Positions 55,301 through 63,593 of a stretch of 64,000 nucleotides of DNA are shown one piece after another (the stretch's first letter is position 1; every line of letters begins with the position of its first letter). The notes beneath the pieces are model-generated. The model was not told where the DNA came from. It ran no database searches and was given only the letters and a program-made list of their open reading frames with translations. Made by a program: the position numbers and the translations under genes. Source of the stretch: Sphingobacteriales bacterium (GTDB lineage: Bacteria; Bacteroidota; Bacteroidia; Chitinophagales; UBA2359); NCBI GenBank assembly GCA_016700115.1, contig CP064999.1, positions 2,356,001 to 2,420,000 of the forward strand. The letters are read 5' to 3'.

Positions 55301-56402
55301 AGCTGTTGGGCTGAAGCGGGTCGTTTCGGAAGATTTGGATTTTTCTTTTTTGAAGGTCAAATTTAAACAAGCCATTGCCCGATGTGCCCACCCAGATTTC
55401 CCCACAGGCATCTTCAAATAAAGTGTTCACGAAATTATTAGTTTGATTGCTTTGATTGGGATCTAACAAAAAGTGGTCAGAAATTTCAAAATCAGAATCA
55501 TACACTTTTATTCCATTGCCCATTGTACCAACTAAGTATTGACCCGATTTAATAGAATGTACTGTGTGAATTTCATTAAAAGCATCAGAATAAGAAGTAT
55601 TCGTAATAGGGAGGAAAGAATTATTATCCGATTGATATCGCAATACATTCCCTTCAATCGAAAGTAATTGTTTGTCGGGGGTGAGGTGAAAATCATGTAT
55701 CCACGTTTTGGATAAATTCGTTTTATGAGGAGTGGTTACAGAATGAAAGGTATTGGAATTACGGTTGAAACGGAAAACTCCCGCTCCCCAAACAGAGACG
55801 AACAGGTCTTGCTGAAACTCGATGATGTCGGCAATATAACAGTATTCATCGCCGAATAACTGAACATTGACAGGTGGGAAATAATGTGAAACGACTCCTG
55901 TTTTAGGGTCAAATTTATCTAAAACGTTAAATGCGCCAAGCCATAAAAGGCCATTTCCGTCATCAAAAACAGAAGTAACCTGATACCTCGTAAGTCCTTC
56001 GGATTTGATATGCGGATGTCTGAATTGCCGGAAAGTTCCGGTTTCATAGTCAAAACGGTTAAGACCATCGTTGGTGCCTATCCAAATATTTCCCTCTTTG
56101 TCTTCTTCAATGTCATTGATAAAGTTATTGCTAAGGCTTAGAGAGTCGCCCTGCCTGTTTTTGTAATACACAAAGTTATAGCCGTCAAAGCGGTTGAGGC
56201 CGTTCCATGTGCCTATCCATATAAAACCGCGCCGGTCCTGGACAATGCAGGTAATATAATTTTGCGATAGCCCTTGATCTGTCGTGAAATGTACCAACGA
56301 AAAAGGTGCATGAGTTGTTTGTGCCTCCAATTTTATTGAAAGCAGCAAAAGGAAACAATATATTAAAAACCCTATTTTGTAAAGCCGGCAAATGAGGTAC
56401 AT
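52305..56402 (-). CDS. Hybrid two-component system (sensor kinase, receiver and AraC regulator in one protein)
   Basis: A 1365-residue fused regulator typical of Bacteroidota. After a signal peptide/anchor (about 1-28), residues 35-720 are two-component-regulator propeller repeats (GFIWIGTWNGLNRFDG, GNIWIGTNDGLNRFD and many others), followed by a Y_Y_Y domain and a membrane helix near 810-830. The kinase core has the H-box ITHEFRTPLTVILGM, N- and G-boxes (HVMSNLIANALKFTPSGG, DTGIGIAEKDLPHIF) and a receiver with SDVMMPGKDGYEV. The C-terminal 100 residues are an AraC helix-turn-helix. Such proteins sense extracellular glycans and switch on adjacent loci. Here the adjacent locus is the secreted ricin-like gene. 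Confidence 0.93.
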   Translation of the reverse strand: MYLICRLYKIGFLIYCFLLLLSIKLEAQTTHAPFSLVHFTTDQGLSQNYITCIVQDRRGFIWIGTWNGLNRFDGYNFVYYKNRQGDSLSLSNNFINDIEEDKEGNIWIGTNDGLNRFDYETGTFRQFRHPHIKSEGLTRYQVTSVFDDGNGLLWLGAFNVLDKFDPKTGVVSHYFPPVNVQLFGDEYCYIADIIEFQQDLFVSVWGAGVFRFNRNSNTFHSVTTPHKTNLSKTWIHDFHLTPDKQLLSIEGNVLRYQSDNNSFLPITNTSYSDAFNEIHTVHSIKSGQYLVGTMGNGIKVYDSDFEISDHFLLDPNQSNQTNNFVNTLFEDACGEIWVGTSGNGLFKFDLQKRKIQIFRNDPLQPNSLVDNNIFSLKVLESGNVWIGTRLKGISIYDPIQQTFTHLRNQSSNPNSLNSNFIKSFYQDKQNIIWIGTWGGGLNRYDPVTGKFSFLAEAKTPTSLCDNFVTSICESTDRKLWVATANGVAVLNMDDWESGIFKNYLYKNDDNSGPNDRRNNVVYADHRGTIWLGTEAGGLNRYNPQTDTFDYFLHNPNQINSLGGSKVQCIFEDSKHRLWIGCSGGGLNLFVPETEQFIHFTETNGLPNDDIKAIQEDAKGRLWISTDAGISCFYPETQTFKNYNLQDGLPSNQFTVQALGFNKLDGKIYAGTKEGVAVFHPDSIPNSTFLPPVYITSFKKYRTEGDNIITQQIQGVETLQKIELLHLENTFNIVFSALNYRNSAKNKYAYQLQGLNENWVELGTTREVTFSNLPSGKYVLWVKASNNDGVWNETGTTLSIIIHPPWWKTFWAMILWVSLLTGFVVQLYRFQLKRKLDHAEAIRLRELDLLKSRLYTNITHEFRTPLTVILGMTDQIEPNVASEQKDAISMIKRNGKNLLQLINQLLDLSKLEDKSLQLNIQRGNIIPFLHYLTSSFQSYANTQNLALRFFSPIESLEMDFDPVQLQHVMSNLIANALKFTPSGGEVYVRIEQTNEHCQISIHDTGIGIAEKDLPHIFERFYQVDSSPTRAGEGTGIGLAYVKELVKLMNGSILVESQSGKGSVFKISLPITKTAVASEKIIFPTTTTDYVGQTNTVAPANGELPEDSPLLLIIEDNPDVVSYLKACLQNTYRLSIAYNGEIGIQKALDEIPDLIVSDVMMPGKDGYEVCHHLKNDERTSHIPIVLLTAKAEQKDKLIGLKHGADAYLSKPFDREELMIRLEKLNEQRKRIINRFTASLSDWVTQQTTSANEDLDSLEEDFTKEDAFIEKLKTILADNIEDDNFALPQLCQKIGMSRSQLFRKMKALINQSPSDFIRTYRLQKAKHLLSTTDLTVSEISYQVGYKDLAHFSKSFFDEFGTNPSATRK

Positions 56403-57126
56403 AGCAATTCGGGGGAAATAACTAAATTAGTCAATCCGGGCAATGGCATGGGGCTATTGATTATCCGCGATTGTCAATAGTCATCTTGGTGCTGTCTGTT
56501 TGAATTGAGCAACTCAAATATACAGATGATTTGCAAATTTTTTCCCCAATTAAGAGGCTACCAAACTTTTAAATGGATAAGGTTATACCATTACACACTC
56601 AAAAATAACCCACCCCAATTTAAAGACTTTAACCAATCATGCGTGGTGCAAAATTAAATCAGAGTTGGTATTAAATGTCTGTGGATGACTTAAATAGTTG
56701 ACTTAGCCTGTTCAGAATAATGGAAAAAGGCTGCCCTCCTTTAGGTGACAAACCGAGTAGTTTGTTTTCATCACCACCTTATTACCTTAGTAACCAACTA
56801 ATTACACACTCAAAAAAAACCTTATTACCTCGTATGTTTGCCCGATAGATGCAAAGTAGTGCTTTTTAAGATAGAAGTGCTATTATGTGTGGGTTAAGCT
56901 CGGAAAGAGGAGAGGCATTATTACCTTGATAATCAAACACAAAGATATATCGCAAATAAGAATTCCCCCTCTTTCTTTTTTATACCTGTTCAGAAGACCG
57001 AATAGTATTTTGAGATATCGATCATCTAAAGGATGAAAAAGCATAATCTCGGATAGAAATGCGAGGATGGTTGGAGTGAGGTATTAGGTAGTTTAACCCA
57101 TTTTTTCACTTTAAATCTTGCATAAG
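56403..57126. other. Non-coding region upstream of the IS110 transposase
   Basis: Carries one copy of a dispersed ~97-bp repeat (56577-56673), an 11-base direct repeat CCTGTTCAGAA (56709 and 56987) and several TTATTACC words. The 17-base CCTTATTACCTTAGTAA near 56779 is inverted at about 58571-58587 beyond the transposase. No open frame. Part of it may be the left end of the IS110 element and may hold its bridge RNA. Confidence 0.5.
56577..56673 (+). repeat. Dispersed ~97-bp repeat, copy 1
   Basis: Begins ATAAGGTTATACCATTACA and ends GCAAAATTAAATCAGAGTTG then GTATTA. Copy 2 (58582-58677) is over 85 percent identical by eye and in the same orientation; copy 3 (59271-59360) is more diverged at its start. 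Copies 1 and 2 flank the IS110 gene. Confidence 0.8.
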
Positions 57127-58182
57127 ATGAAGAAAAAAGGAACTGAGAACTTGGGTGCTAAAAGAATAGTGCCACAAAAAGAAGTTATTGGCATAGATGT
57201 ATCTTCTAAGAGCCATTCGGTTCGTATTGGATACAAACTGCCTATAGAGGAAACGGTACATATTGGAGAGGAAAAGACCTTTGCCAATGATGATCAGGGT
57301 CATGAAGCCTTGTTAGCGTATGTTACTAAATTCACCCACCCAGACTGTACTAACCGTGTTTTTGTGATGGAAGCTACGGGCATTTACCATGAGGATCTGG
57401 CTTATTATTTGGACAAGTCAGGAGCTTTTGTAACTGTTGTATTGCCCAGTAGAGCGATGGCATACAAAAAATCGGAAAATGTATTGTCAAAAACCGATGG
57501 TATAGATGCCCGCTTACTTGTTAAAATGGGCTTGGAGAAGACCTTAGCCCGTTGGGAGCCGCCATCAGCAGAGGTGTACGAACTCAAACAACTTTGCAGA
57601 GAACATGGTCGGTTAATAGCGGATAAAACAGTCGTGAAAAATCGTACACATGCCATGCTAAGGTCTTCCATGCCCTCTAAATCAACGCTTGGACGAAATC
57701 AAGAGTCTGTCAATCTCCTACAAAAACAGATAGAGGCGGTAGAAAAAGAAATGGCACTATTGGTTAGTAAACACAAGCCATTGTTAGAGGCAGTTAAGCG
57801 TGCCGTCAGCATTCCGGGTATTGGGCGCATCACGGCTACGATTGTGCTGGCTGAAACTAATTTGTTTAAGAATTTTAACAATGCCAAGCAAGTTACCAAG
57901 TACACAGGACTTGATATAGTACAAAGAGAGTCCGGCACTTTTAAAGGCAAACAACGCATCTCAAAGCACGGAAATAGTTTTTTGAGAGCAGCACTCTATA
58001 TGCCGGCACTATCAGCAGTAAGGTATAATATGCCTATCAAAGACTTGTTTGACCGAATAACTGACAAGAGTGGCATAAAAATGAAAGGCATCACGGCTGC
58101 AAGCAGGAAACTGCTCTGTTTAATGTGTTCCATGGAAAAAAACAAAAAGATTTTGATAGTCATTACCATCAAAAACGGGTAG
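57127..58182 (+). mobile_element. IS110-family transposase gene
   Basis: A 351-residue intact IS110-type transposase (ATG at 57127). The N-terminal DEDD/RuvC-like domain is seen in IGIDVSSKSH, FVMEATGIYHEDL and SKTDGIDARLLVKM, and the C-terminal Transposase_20 domain in SIPGIGRITATIVLAETN and GTFKGKQRISKHGNSFLRAALY (likely catalytic Ser). IS110 transposases use a bridge RNA made from the element's own non-coding end to choose target and donor. I cannot place the element's ends: it has no plain inverted repeats, as normal for the family. The gene itself looks functional. Confidence 0.93.
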
Positions 58183-58400
58183 AAGCTACTACTGCCAAAT
58201 CGAATAAGCTTGCACATTGCCTGTAAAAAAGAAAACAGTGCAAGTTCTAAAAATGCAAATACGTTTGCATAATAATAACGCTATCTAAAATTACCAACGG
58301 GTAAACAGATTTAGCGTATATATTGTAAGTGTTCATACAAAACAAAAGTAGCAAGAGAATTAACTCTTGCTACACAGGATAGCTATGTCCTAAACGAATA
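58183..58400. ncRNA. Structured 3' region of the IS110 element, possible bridge RNA
   Basis: Right after the transposase stop there are three hairpin-like elements: CTTGCAC/GTGCAAG (58209-58215 and 58238-58244), an imperfect pair around ACGCTATCTAAAA and ATTTAGCGT, and a perfect 10-bp hairpin GTAGCAAGAG-AATTAA-CTCTTGCTAC (58348-58373). In IS1111-type members the bridge RNA is encoded downstream of the transposase; in IS110-type members, upstream. Which applies here is unknown. Confidence 0.35.
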
Positions 58401-58581
58401 GTCACAACTTCCAACAGCAAAATTAAAACTTTTTTAAAAAATCCTAAAAAAATTTATCAATTCCCTTTGAAACTAACATAGTATCTTATTGTCCGAAGTG
58501 CATACATCCCTTTTTTTTATGCTTTCATTTTTATAAGGTATTAAGGTTGTGAGTTTACTTGTTATATATTTTACTAAGGTA

Positions 58582-58677
58582 ATAAGGTTATACCATTACA
58601 TTGTCAAAAATAACCCATCCAATTTAAAGGCTTTAACCAATCTTGCGTAGTGCAAAATCAAATCAGAGTTGGTATTA
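58582..58677 (+). repeat. Dispersed ~97-bp repeat, copy 2
   Basis: Same orientation as copy 1 and sharing ATAAGGTTATACCATTACA, the block AATTTAAAGGCTTTAACCAA and the end AAATCAGAGTTGGTATTA. The 21-bp array at 58719 follows 41 bases later. Confidence 0.8.
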
Positions 58678-58718
58678 GTTGGTCATCAGGAGGCTATTTT
58701 TGTGTCTTTTATGGCTTG

Positions 58719-59110
58719 GTCCCTTTCTAAAGGTATCGCGGCCGTTTCTAAGGGTATCGTGGCCGTTTCTAAGGGTGTCGTGGCCGTTTCTAAGGGTATC
58801 GTGGCCGTTTCTAAGGGTATCGTGGCCGTTTCTAAGGGTATCGTGGCCGTTTCTAAGGGTGTCGTGGCCGTTTCTAAGGGTGTCGTGGCCGTTTCTAAGG
58901 GTATCGTGGCCGTTTCTAAGGGTATCGTGGCCGTTTCTAAGGGTATCGTGGCCGCCGTAAAGGGGCTTAGAAACGGCGAATAGGGATGTAGAAATGGCGA
59001 AAAGGGGCTAATGGAGACCGGAGGTTGGCATATATCAGCCAAATGGTAGTATAAAACCGTCAAAAGATGGGTTAAAATCGCCGGAAGGGGGTAGATAATT
59101 GGCGACAAGG
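58719..59110. repeat. 21-bp repeat array (GGCCGTTTCTAAGGG type)
   Basis: Eleven nearly identical 21-base units begin at 58719, 58740 and so on up to 58929, differing mainly by ATC or GTC in one triplet. After 58950 the motif turns over: CTTAGAAACGGC at 58966-58977 is the exact reverse complement of GCCGTTTCTAAG at 58930-58941. Weaker units in the inverted sense follow at 58970, 58991, 59012, 59033, 59054, 59075 and 59096, still 21 bases apart. Both strands are open only because of the period. Confidence 0.9.
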
Positions 59111-59681
59111 TGAGTTTTATGGAGAATTGCTTCCAAAATACTTTAACCGTTTAATCGAGCATCTACAAAGATAGTACAAGTTAAGATGATTTGTCTGATT
59201 GAGATGCCAAACAAGTATTTTTATTGATTTTTTTTATATTTCGCACCTATCCTGTTTTCTGTTGCAGGGGTAATACCTTTACGTTGTTTATAATAACCCA
59301 TCCAATTTAAAGACTTTAACTAATCATGCGTAGTGCAAAATCAAATCATAGATGGTATTAAATATTTAGTATGTCCAAAATTATCCATTTTATTTTTAAA
59401 AGTTTGCTTAGTTGAAGTCGAACCAACTGCATATCAATAGTTCAGTTGTAATTGTCTCAAATAACCTGTCTGAAAAGCCCTCTATATATTTTAAAGAGTA
59501 GGTTAAGCCCACAATATCATTTTACCTTATGAGAAACGCTTCGAAACTCTTTGCGAAACGCTGTGTTACCCTCCTCTCAGAATGATAGTCCGGCGTTGGC
59601 TGATTGTAATGGAATATCTGTGGAATCGACTTGGCATTGTCAGAAAAAAAATGACTATGTAAAACCCGAATCAAATAAACT
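59111..59681. other. Non-coding stretch between two arrays
   Basis: Holds copy 3 of the dispersed repeat (59271-59360). I see no supported gene; a 61-codon frame near 59551 leads into the next array and is not called. Confidence 0.5.
59271..59360 (+). repeat. Dispersed ~97-bp repeat, copy 3
   Basis: Shares TAATAACCCATCCAATTTAA, the block GACTTTAACTAATCATGCGT and the end GGTATTA with copies 1 and 2; the first 20 bases are diverged. Confidence 0.75.
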
Positions 59682-59975
59682 CACCCTTCAAAGCTTTAAT
59701 TCGCCTCCGCAAAGGCTTAATGCACCCCTGCAATAACCAAAAGTCCCCCTGCAAAGACTTGTTGCACCCCTGCAATGACATATTGTGCCTCCGCAAAACT
59801 TTATTGTGCACCTGCAAAAAGTTAAAGTTCCCTTGCAAGGGCTTATTGTGCCTCCGCTAAAGCTTCATGCACACTTGCAAAAACTCAAAGTACCCCTGCA
59901 AAGACTTATTGCACACCTGCAATGACTTATTGTGCCCCTGCAATAACTCAAAGCACCCCTGCAACGCCTCAATGC
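59682..59975. repeat. 21-bp repeat array (CCCCTGCAAAGACTTATTG type)
   Basis: Fourteen 21-base units from 59682 to 59975 with no indel (the distance from the first to the last unit start is exactly 13 x 21). Typical cores are ACCCCTGCAAAGACTTATTG, ACCCCTGCAATGACTTATTG and GCCTCCGCAAAGGCTTAATG. Many units have TGCAA and TTGCA as an inverted pair. The array leads directly into the 71-72-bp composite repeats. Confidence 0.9.
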
Positions 59976-60990
59976 ACACCAGAAAATTCTGCGAAAATCT
60001 GAGTTATCTGCAGGAAAAAAAATGAGAACCTTCAACGCCACAATACACGTCAGCAAATTTTGCGAAAATCTGAGTTATCTACGTGAAAAACAATTCGAAC
60101 CTGCAACGCCCCAATATACAGCAGCAAAATCTGCGAAAATCTGTGTTATCTGTGGGTAAAATAATATGAACCTGCAAAGACTTATAGCACACCAGAAAAT
60201 TATGCGAAAATCTGTGTTATCTGCAGGAAAAACAGTATGAACCTGCAACGCAACAAAACACATCAACAAATTCTGCGAAAATCTGCGTTATCTGTGGGAA
60301 AAACAAAGTGAACCTTCAACGCTACAATGCACACCAACAAGTTCTATGAAAATCTGGGTTATCTGCGGGAAAAACAAAGTGAACCTGCAACACTTCAATG
60401 CACACCAACAAAATTCTGCGAAAATCTGGGTTATCTGCGGGAAAAACAAAGTGAACCTGCAACGCCTCAAAGCACACCAAAAAAATTCTGCGAAAATCTG
60501 TGTTATCTGTGGGAAAAACAATGTGAATCTGCAACGCCTCAAAGCACACCAAAAAAATTCTGCGAAAATCTGTGTTATCTGTGGGAAAAACAATGTGAAT
60601 CTGCAACGCCACAAAACACATCAAAAAAATTCTGCGAAAATCTGCGTTATCTGCGGGAAAAGCAATGCGAACCTGCAACAACCCAGTGAACACCAGAAAA
60701 TTCTGCGAAAATCTGAGTTATCTGCGGGAAAAACAAAGTGAACCTGCAACGCCTCAAAGCACACCAAAAAAATTCTGCGAAAATCTGAGTTATCTGTGGG
60801 GAAAAAAATGTGAATCTGCAACGCCTCAATACACACCAAAAAAATTCTGCGAAAATCTGTGTTATCTGCGGGAAAAGCAATGAGAAACTGCAACACTTCA
60901 ATGCACATCAACAAGTTCTGCGAAAATCTGCGTTATCTGCGGGAAAAGCAATGCGAACCTGTAACGCTTCAATGCGCTCTGCAATCGAGC
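59976..60990. repeat. 71-72-bp composite tandem array, 14 copies
   Basis: The core GCGAAAATCTGCGTTATCTG recurs at 59991, 60062, 60133, 60204, 60275, 60346, 60418, 60490, 60562, 60634, 60705, 60777, 60849 and 60920, a spacing of 71 or 72. Each unit joins this core and CGGGAAAAACAA to one copy of the CCTGCAACGCCTCAAAGCAC unit of the preceding 21-bp array. Open frames on both strands (PADNxDFRRIF and LRYLREKQ type) follow from the repeat and are not genes. Confidence 0.9.
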
Positions 60991-61001
60991 GAATATAATA
61001 A

Positions 61002-61907
61002 CTACCTCGAAGCCAGATAAACCCCTCCAAGGATGAGCATTAAGCCGATACCGTAGCTCCACCCGATAGTTTCGCCATCATAAGCTCCAAACAAAACGGC
61101 CACAAAGGGAATCAGGTAAGTTGTCGTGGAAGCAAATAATGCACTTGTTTGCTGAGTCAGTTTAAAGTACAAAATACCGGCTAAAGCAGTATTGAAAACG
61201 GCTAAAATAGCCAAATAACCCAAGGCGGTATAGGCATAGCTATTGGTTTGTATAACAGAAAAAATATCAGAACTGAACAGGTAAATTGCAGCTAAGGGTC
61301 CCAGAAGGGCAAAAACCACGCTGTTCAGGGCGGTTGCAGGGATGTCCTGACAATATTGTTTCAATGTGTTTACACTAATGCCATAACATAACGTAGCAAT
61401 CAGGACATAGAGTCCATAAAAGTAGTTACTGTTTCCGTCATTATTGTCCGGTGCGGTAGTAAAGACCAAAACTACAGCACCTGCAAGCCCTAACAATACA
61501 CCGGTCAGTTTTCGCCATTCAAAAACGACATGATAGACCAATATTCCGATAATCAGGGTAAATAAAGGGGTAAAGGAGTTGAGAATACCGGCAGCAGCAC
61601 TTGGAAGTTTTGCCTGAGCTGCGGTAAAAAGAAAGGGAGGCAGTCCGCTGCCTGAAATGGCAACCACCAACACATAAGGCAGGTTTTTTTTATTGATATG
61701 CTTTAATCCGCTGAAAAGAAAGGGCAAAAGTGCTAACATTGAGAAGAATATGCGAATTGTTGCCACTTGCGGGGGTGAAAAAACCAATAAACCTTTTTTC
61801 ATGAGGATAAAAGAACTACCCCAGATAACAGCCGAAGCTATGAGCAATATCCAACTTTTCAGAGAAGGGCTATCGCCGGTATTATGAACGTTTGGGTTTG
61901 TTGGCAT
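61002..61907 (-). CDS. EamA/DMT-superfamily transporter
   Basis: A 301-residue membrane protein with ten predicted helices in two EamA repeats. SWILLIASAVIWGSSFILMKKGL opens the first and ISGSGLPPFLFTAAQAKLPSAAAGILNSFTPLFT is the inner repeat end; the second half has TALGYLAILAVFNTALAGILYF. DMT members export or import small metabolites; the substrate is not visible. It lies 25 bases downstream of obg on the same strand. Confidence 0.9.
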   Translation of the reverse strand: MPTNPNVHNTGDSPSLKSWILLIASAVIWGSSFILMKKGLLVFSPPQVATIRIFFSMLALLPFLFSGLKHINKKNLPYVLVVAISGSGLPPFLFTAAQAKLPSAAAGILNSFTPLFTLIIGILVYHVVFEWRKLTGVLLGLAGAVVLVFTTAPDNNDGNSNYFYGLYVLIATLCYGISVNTLKQYCQDIPATALNSVVFALLGPLAAIYLFSSDIFSVIQTNSYAYTALGYLAILAVFNTALAGILYFKLTQQTSALFASTTTYLIPFVAVLFGAYDGETIGWSYGIGLMLILGGVYLASR

Positions 61908-61932
61908 ATATTGTGGGAGAAGGAAATTGGGT

Positions 61933-62934
61933 TTAGTTTTCGGGTTTATTCAGAGTTAGCCAAATCAGGTCTTTAAGTTGGGTAATTCCTTCTCCAGTTG
62001 CAGATGAGATAAACACAAAAGGGATGCGCTTTGGTAATGTGGGGATGAGGAGTTGTTTTAGCTCTGAATCAATCAGGTCAGATTTTGTCAGCACTAAAAT
62101 TCTTTTTTTATGGGTCAGTTCCGGATTATAGAGTTTACATTCTTTGAGGAGCAGGTCATATTCTTTTTTTATGTCCGGAGAATCTGCAGCAATAAGAAAC
62201 AGGAGGATGGAGTTTCTCTCAATATGCCGCAAAAACCGGTGACCTAAACCTTTACCTTTATGTGCGCCCTGGATAATTCCGGGAATATCTGCCATAACAA
62301 ACGAGCGATGATCGCGATAGGCAACAACACCGAGGTTAGGGACGAGGGTGGTGAAGGGGTAATCTGCAATTTCGGGCTTAGCTGCCGAAACTGTTGCTAA
62401 TAACGTTGACTTTCCGGCATTTGGAAGCCCTACCAACCCTACGTCAGCCAGCAATTTAAGTTCTAAAATTTTCCAGACTTCCTGACCCGGTTCACCGGGT
62501 TGTGCATATCGCGGGGTTTGGTTTGTAGGAGATTTGAAATGTGCATTGCCTTTCCCGCCTTTTCCTCCCGGAACCCAAATCACTTCCTGACCATCTTCGG
62601 TGATTTCAAAGTCAGTTTCGCCTGTTTCGGCATCTTTGGCAACTGTACCCAAAGGGACTTCAAGAATAATATCTTCACCTTCAGCACCGGTTGATAAATT
62701 TCCGCTTCCATTTTTTCCGGATTCGGCTATGATGTGTTTCCGGTATTTCAGGTGCAGTAAGGTCCATAATTGAGCATTTCCGCGCAAAATAATATGCCCG
62801 CCTCTGCCTCCATTACCTCCGTCAGGGCCACCTTTGGGAATATATTTTTCGCGGCGAAGGTGAACAGACCCCGCCCCGCCGTTACCGGAACGGCAACAAA
62901 TTTTTACATAATCTACAAAATTACCACCTTCCAT
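61933..62934 (-). CDS. obg: GTPase Obg/CgtA
   Basis: An Obg GTPase of 333 residues from the ATG at 62934 (MEGGNFVDYVKICCRSGNGG); a Met three codons earlier is possible. The Obg fold has its glycine-rich segments (GGPDGGNGGRGGHII), followed by the G domain with GLPNAGKSTLL, DIPG and LTKSD. No C-terminal OCT domain. It joins late 50S assembly and stress signalling. It is downstream of adk on the same strand. Confidence 0.96.
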   Translation of the reverse strand: MEGGNFVDYVKICCRSGNGGAGSVHLRREKYIPKGGPDGGNGGRGGHIILRGNAQLWTLLHLKYRKHIIAESGKNGSGNLSTGAEGEDIILEVPLGTVAKDAETGETDFEITEDGQEVIWVPGGKGGKGNAHFKSPTNQTPRYAQPGEPGQEVWKILELKLLADVGLVGLPNAGKSTLLATVSAAKPEIADYPFTTLVPNLGVVAYRDHRSFVMADIPGIIQGAHKGKGLGHRFLRHIERNSILLFLIAADSPDIKKEYDLLLKECKLYNPELTHKKRILVLTKSDLIDSELKQLLIPTLPKRIPFVFISSATGEGITQLKDLIWLTLNKPEN

Positions 62935-63017
62935 ATATTTCACCCATCAACAACCGGAATCCGGGACAATCAACCCTGACCGAATTGTGGTTTTAAAACA
63001 GCAATGTTATTCAGAAA

Positions 63018-63593
63018 CTAAATCAAATTATTTATTTCGGCGCAGAGAAGGTCTGTAATATCGTCAATACTGCCTTCGCCATCAATATTAACAAGCTTGC
63101 CCAGCTTTTCGTAATGGCCGGCAACAGGAGCAGTTTTTGAATGATATTCCTGAATGCGTTTAAGTACAGTCTCTTCACTGTCATCAGTTCTGCCTGATGT
63201 TTTTCCCCTTTCTAATATCCTACGGGTCAACTCTTCTTGTCCTACCTGTAAAGACAGTACTTTGCTTATTTCTGTTTGTTTTTCGAAGAGCAACCGGTCG
63301 AGGGCTTCTGCCTGAGCAACTGTTCTGGGAAACCCGTCAAAAATAAATCCGTTTACTTTTCCGGCATATTCATCTAATTTATCGCTAATCATGCCAATCA
63401 CTACTTCATCAGGCACTAAAATCCCATTTTCCATAAACTTCTGAGCCTCTAAGCCCAACTTGCTTCCTTTTGCCATTTCTTCTCGTAGCAAATCGCCTGT
63501 TGAAACGTGTTTTAGGCGATACTGCTCTATTAAAAAAGAAGACTGCGTACCTTTACCGCTTCCCGGAGGTCCGAACAATATTAAATTCAACAT
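63018..63593 (-). CDS. adk: Adenylate kinase
   Basis: Converts AMP and ATP into two ADP. A 191-residue short-form enzyme with the P-loop GPPGSGKGTQS (residues 7-17), HVSTGDLLREEM and DGFPRTVAQAEAL. The lid is short, without the zinc cysteines. It precedes obg, the common Bacteroidota order. Confidence 0.97.
   Translation of the reverse strand: MLNLILFGPPGSGKGTQSSFLIEQYRLKHVSTGDLLREEMAKGSKLGLEAQKFMENGILVPDEVVIGMISDKLDEYAGKVNGFIFDGFPRTVAQAEALDRLLFEKQTEISKVLSLQVGQEELTRRILERGKTSGRTDDSEETVLKRIQEYHSKTAPVAGHYEKLGKLVNIDGEGSIDDITDLLCAEINNLI

Noticed and set aside
58669..59108. Open frames on both strands with VAVSKGI or TIPLETA heptapeptide repeats
   Set aside because: Direct consequence of the 21-bp array; three frames are open at once.
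59865..60914. Several 60-130-codon frames with ADNxDFRRIF or LRYLREKQ repeats
   Set aside because: They follow the 71-72-bp repeats on both strands and have no independent evidence.
59976..60990. CRISPR array
   Set aside because: The segments between cores are near-identical to each other, the 71-72-bp unit is uniform, and no cas gene is in the window.
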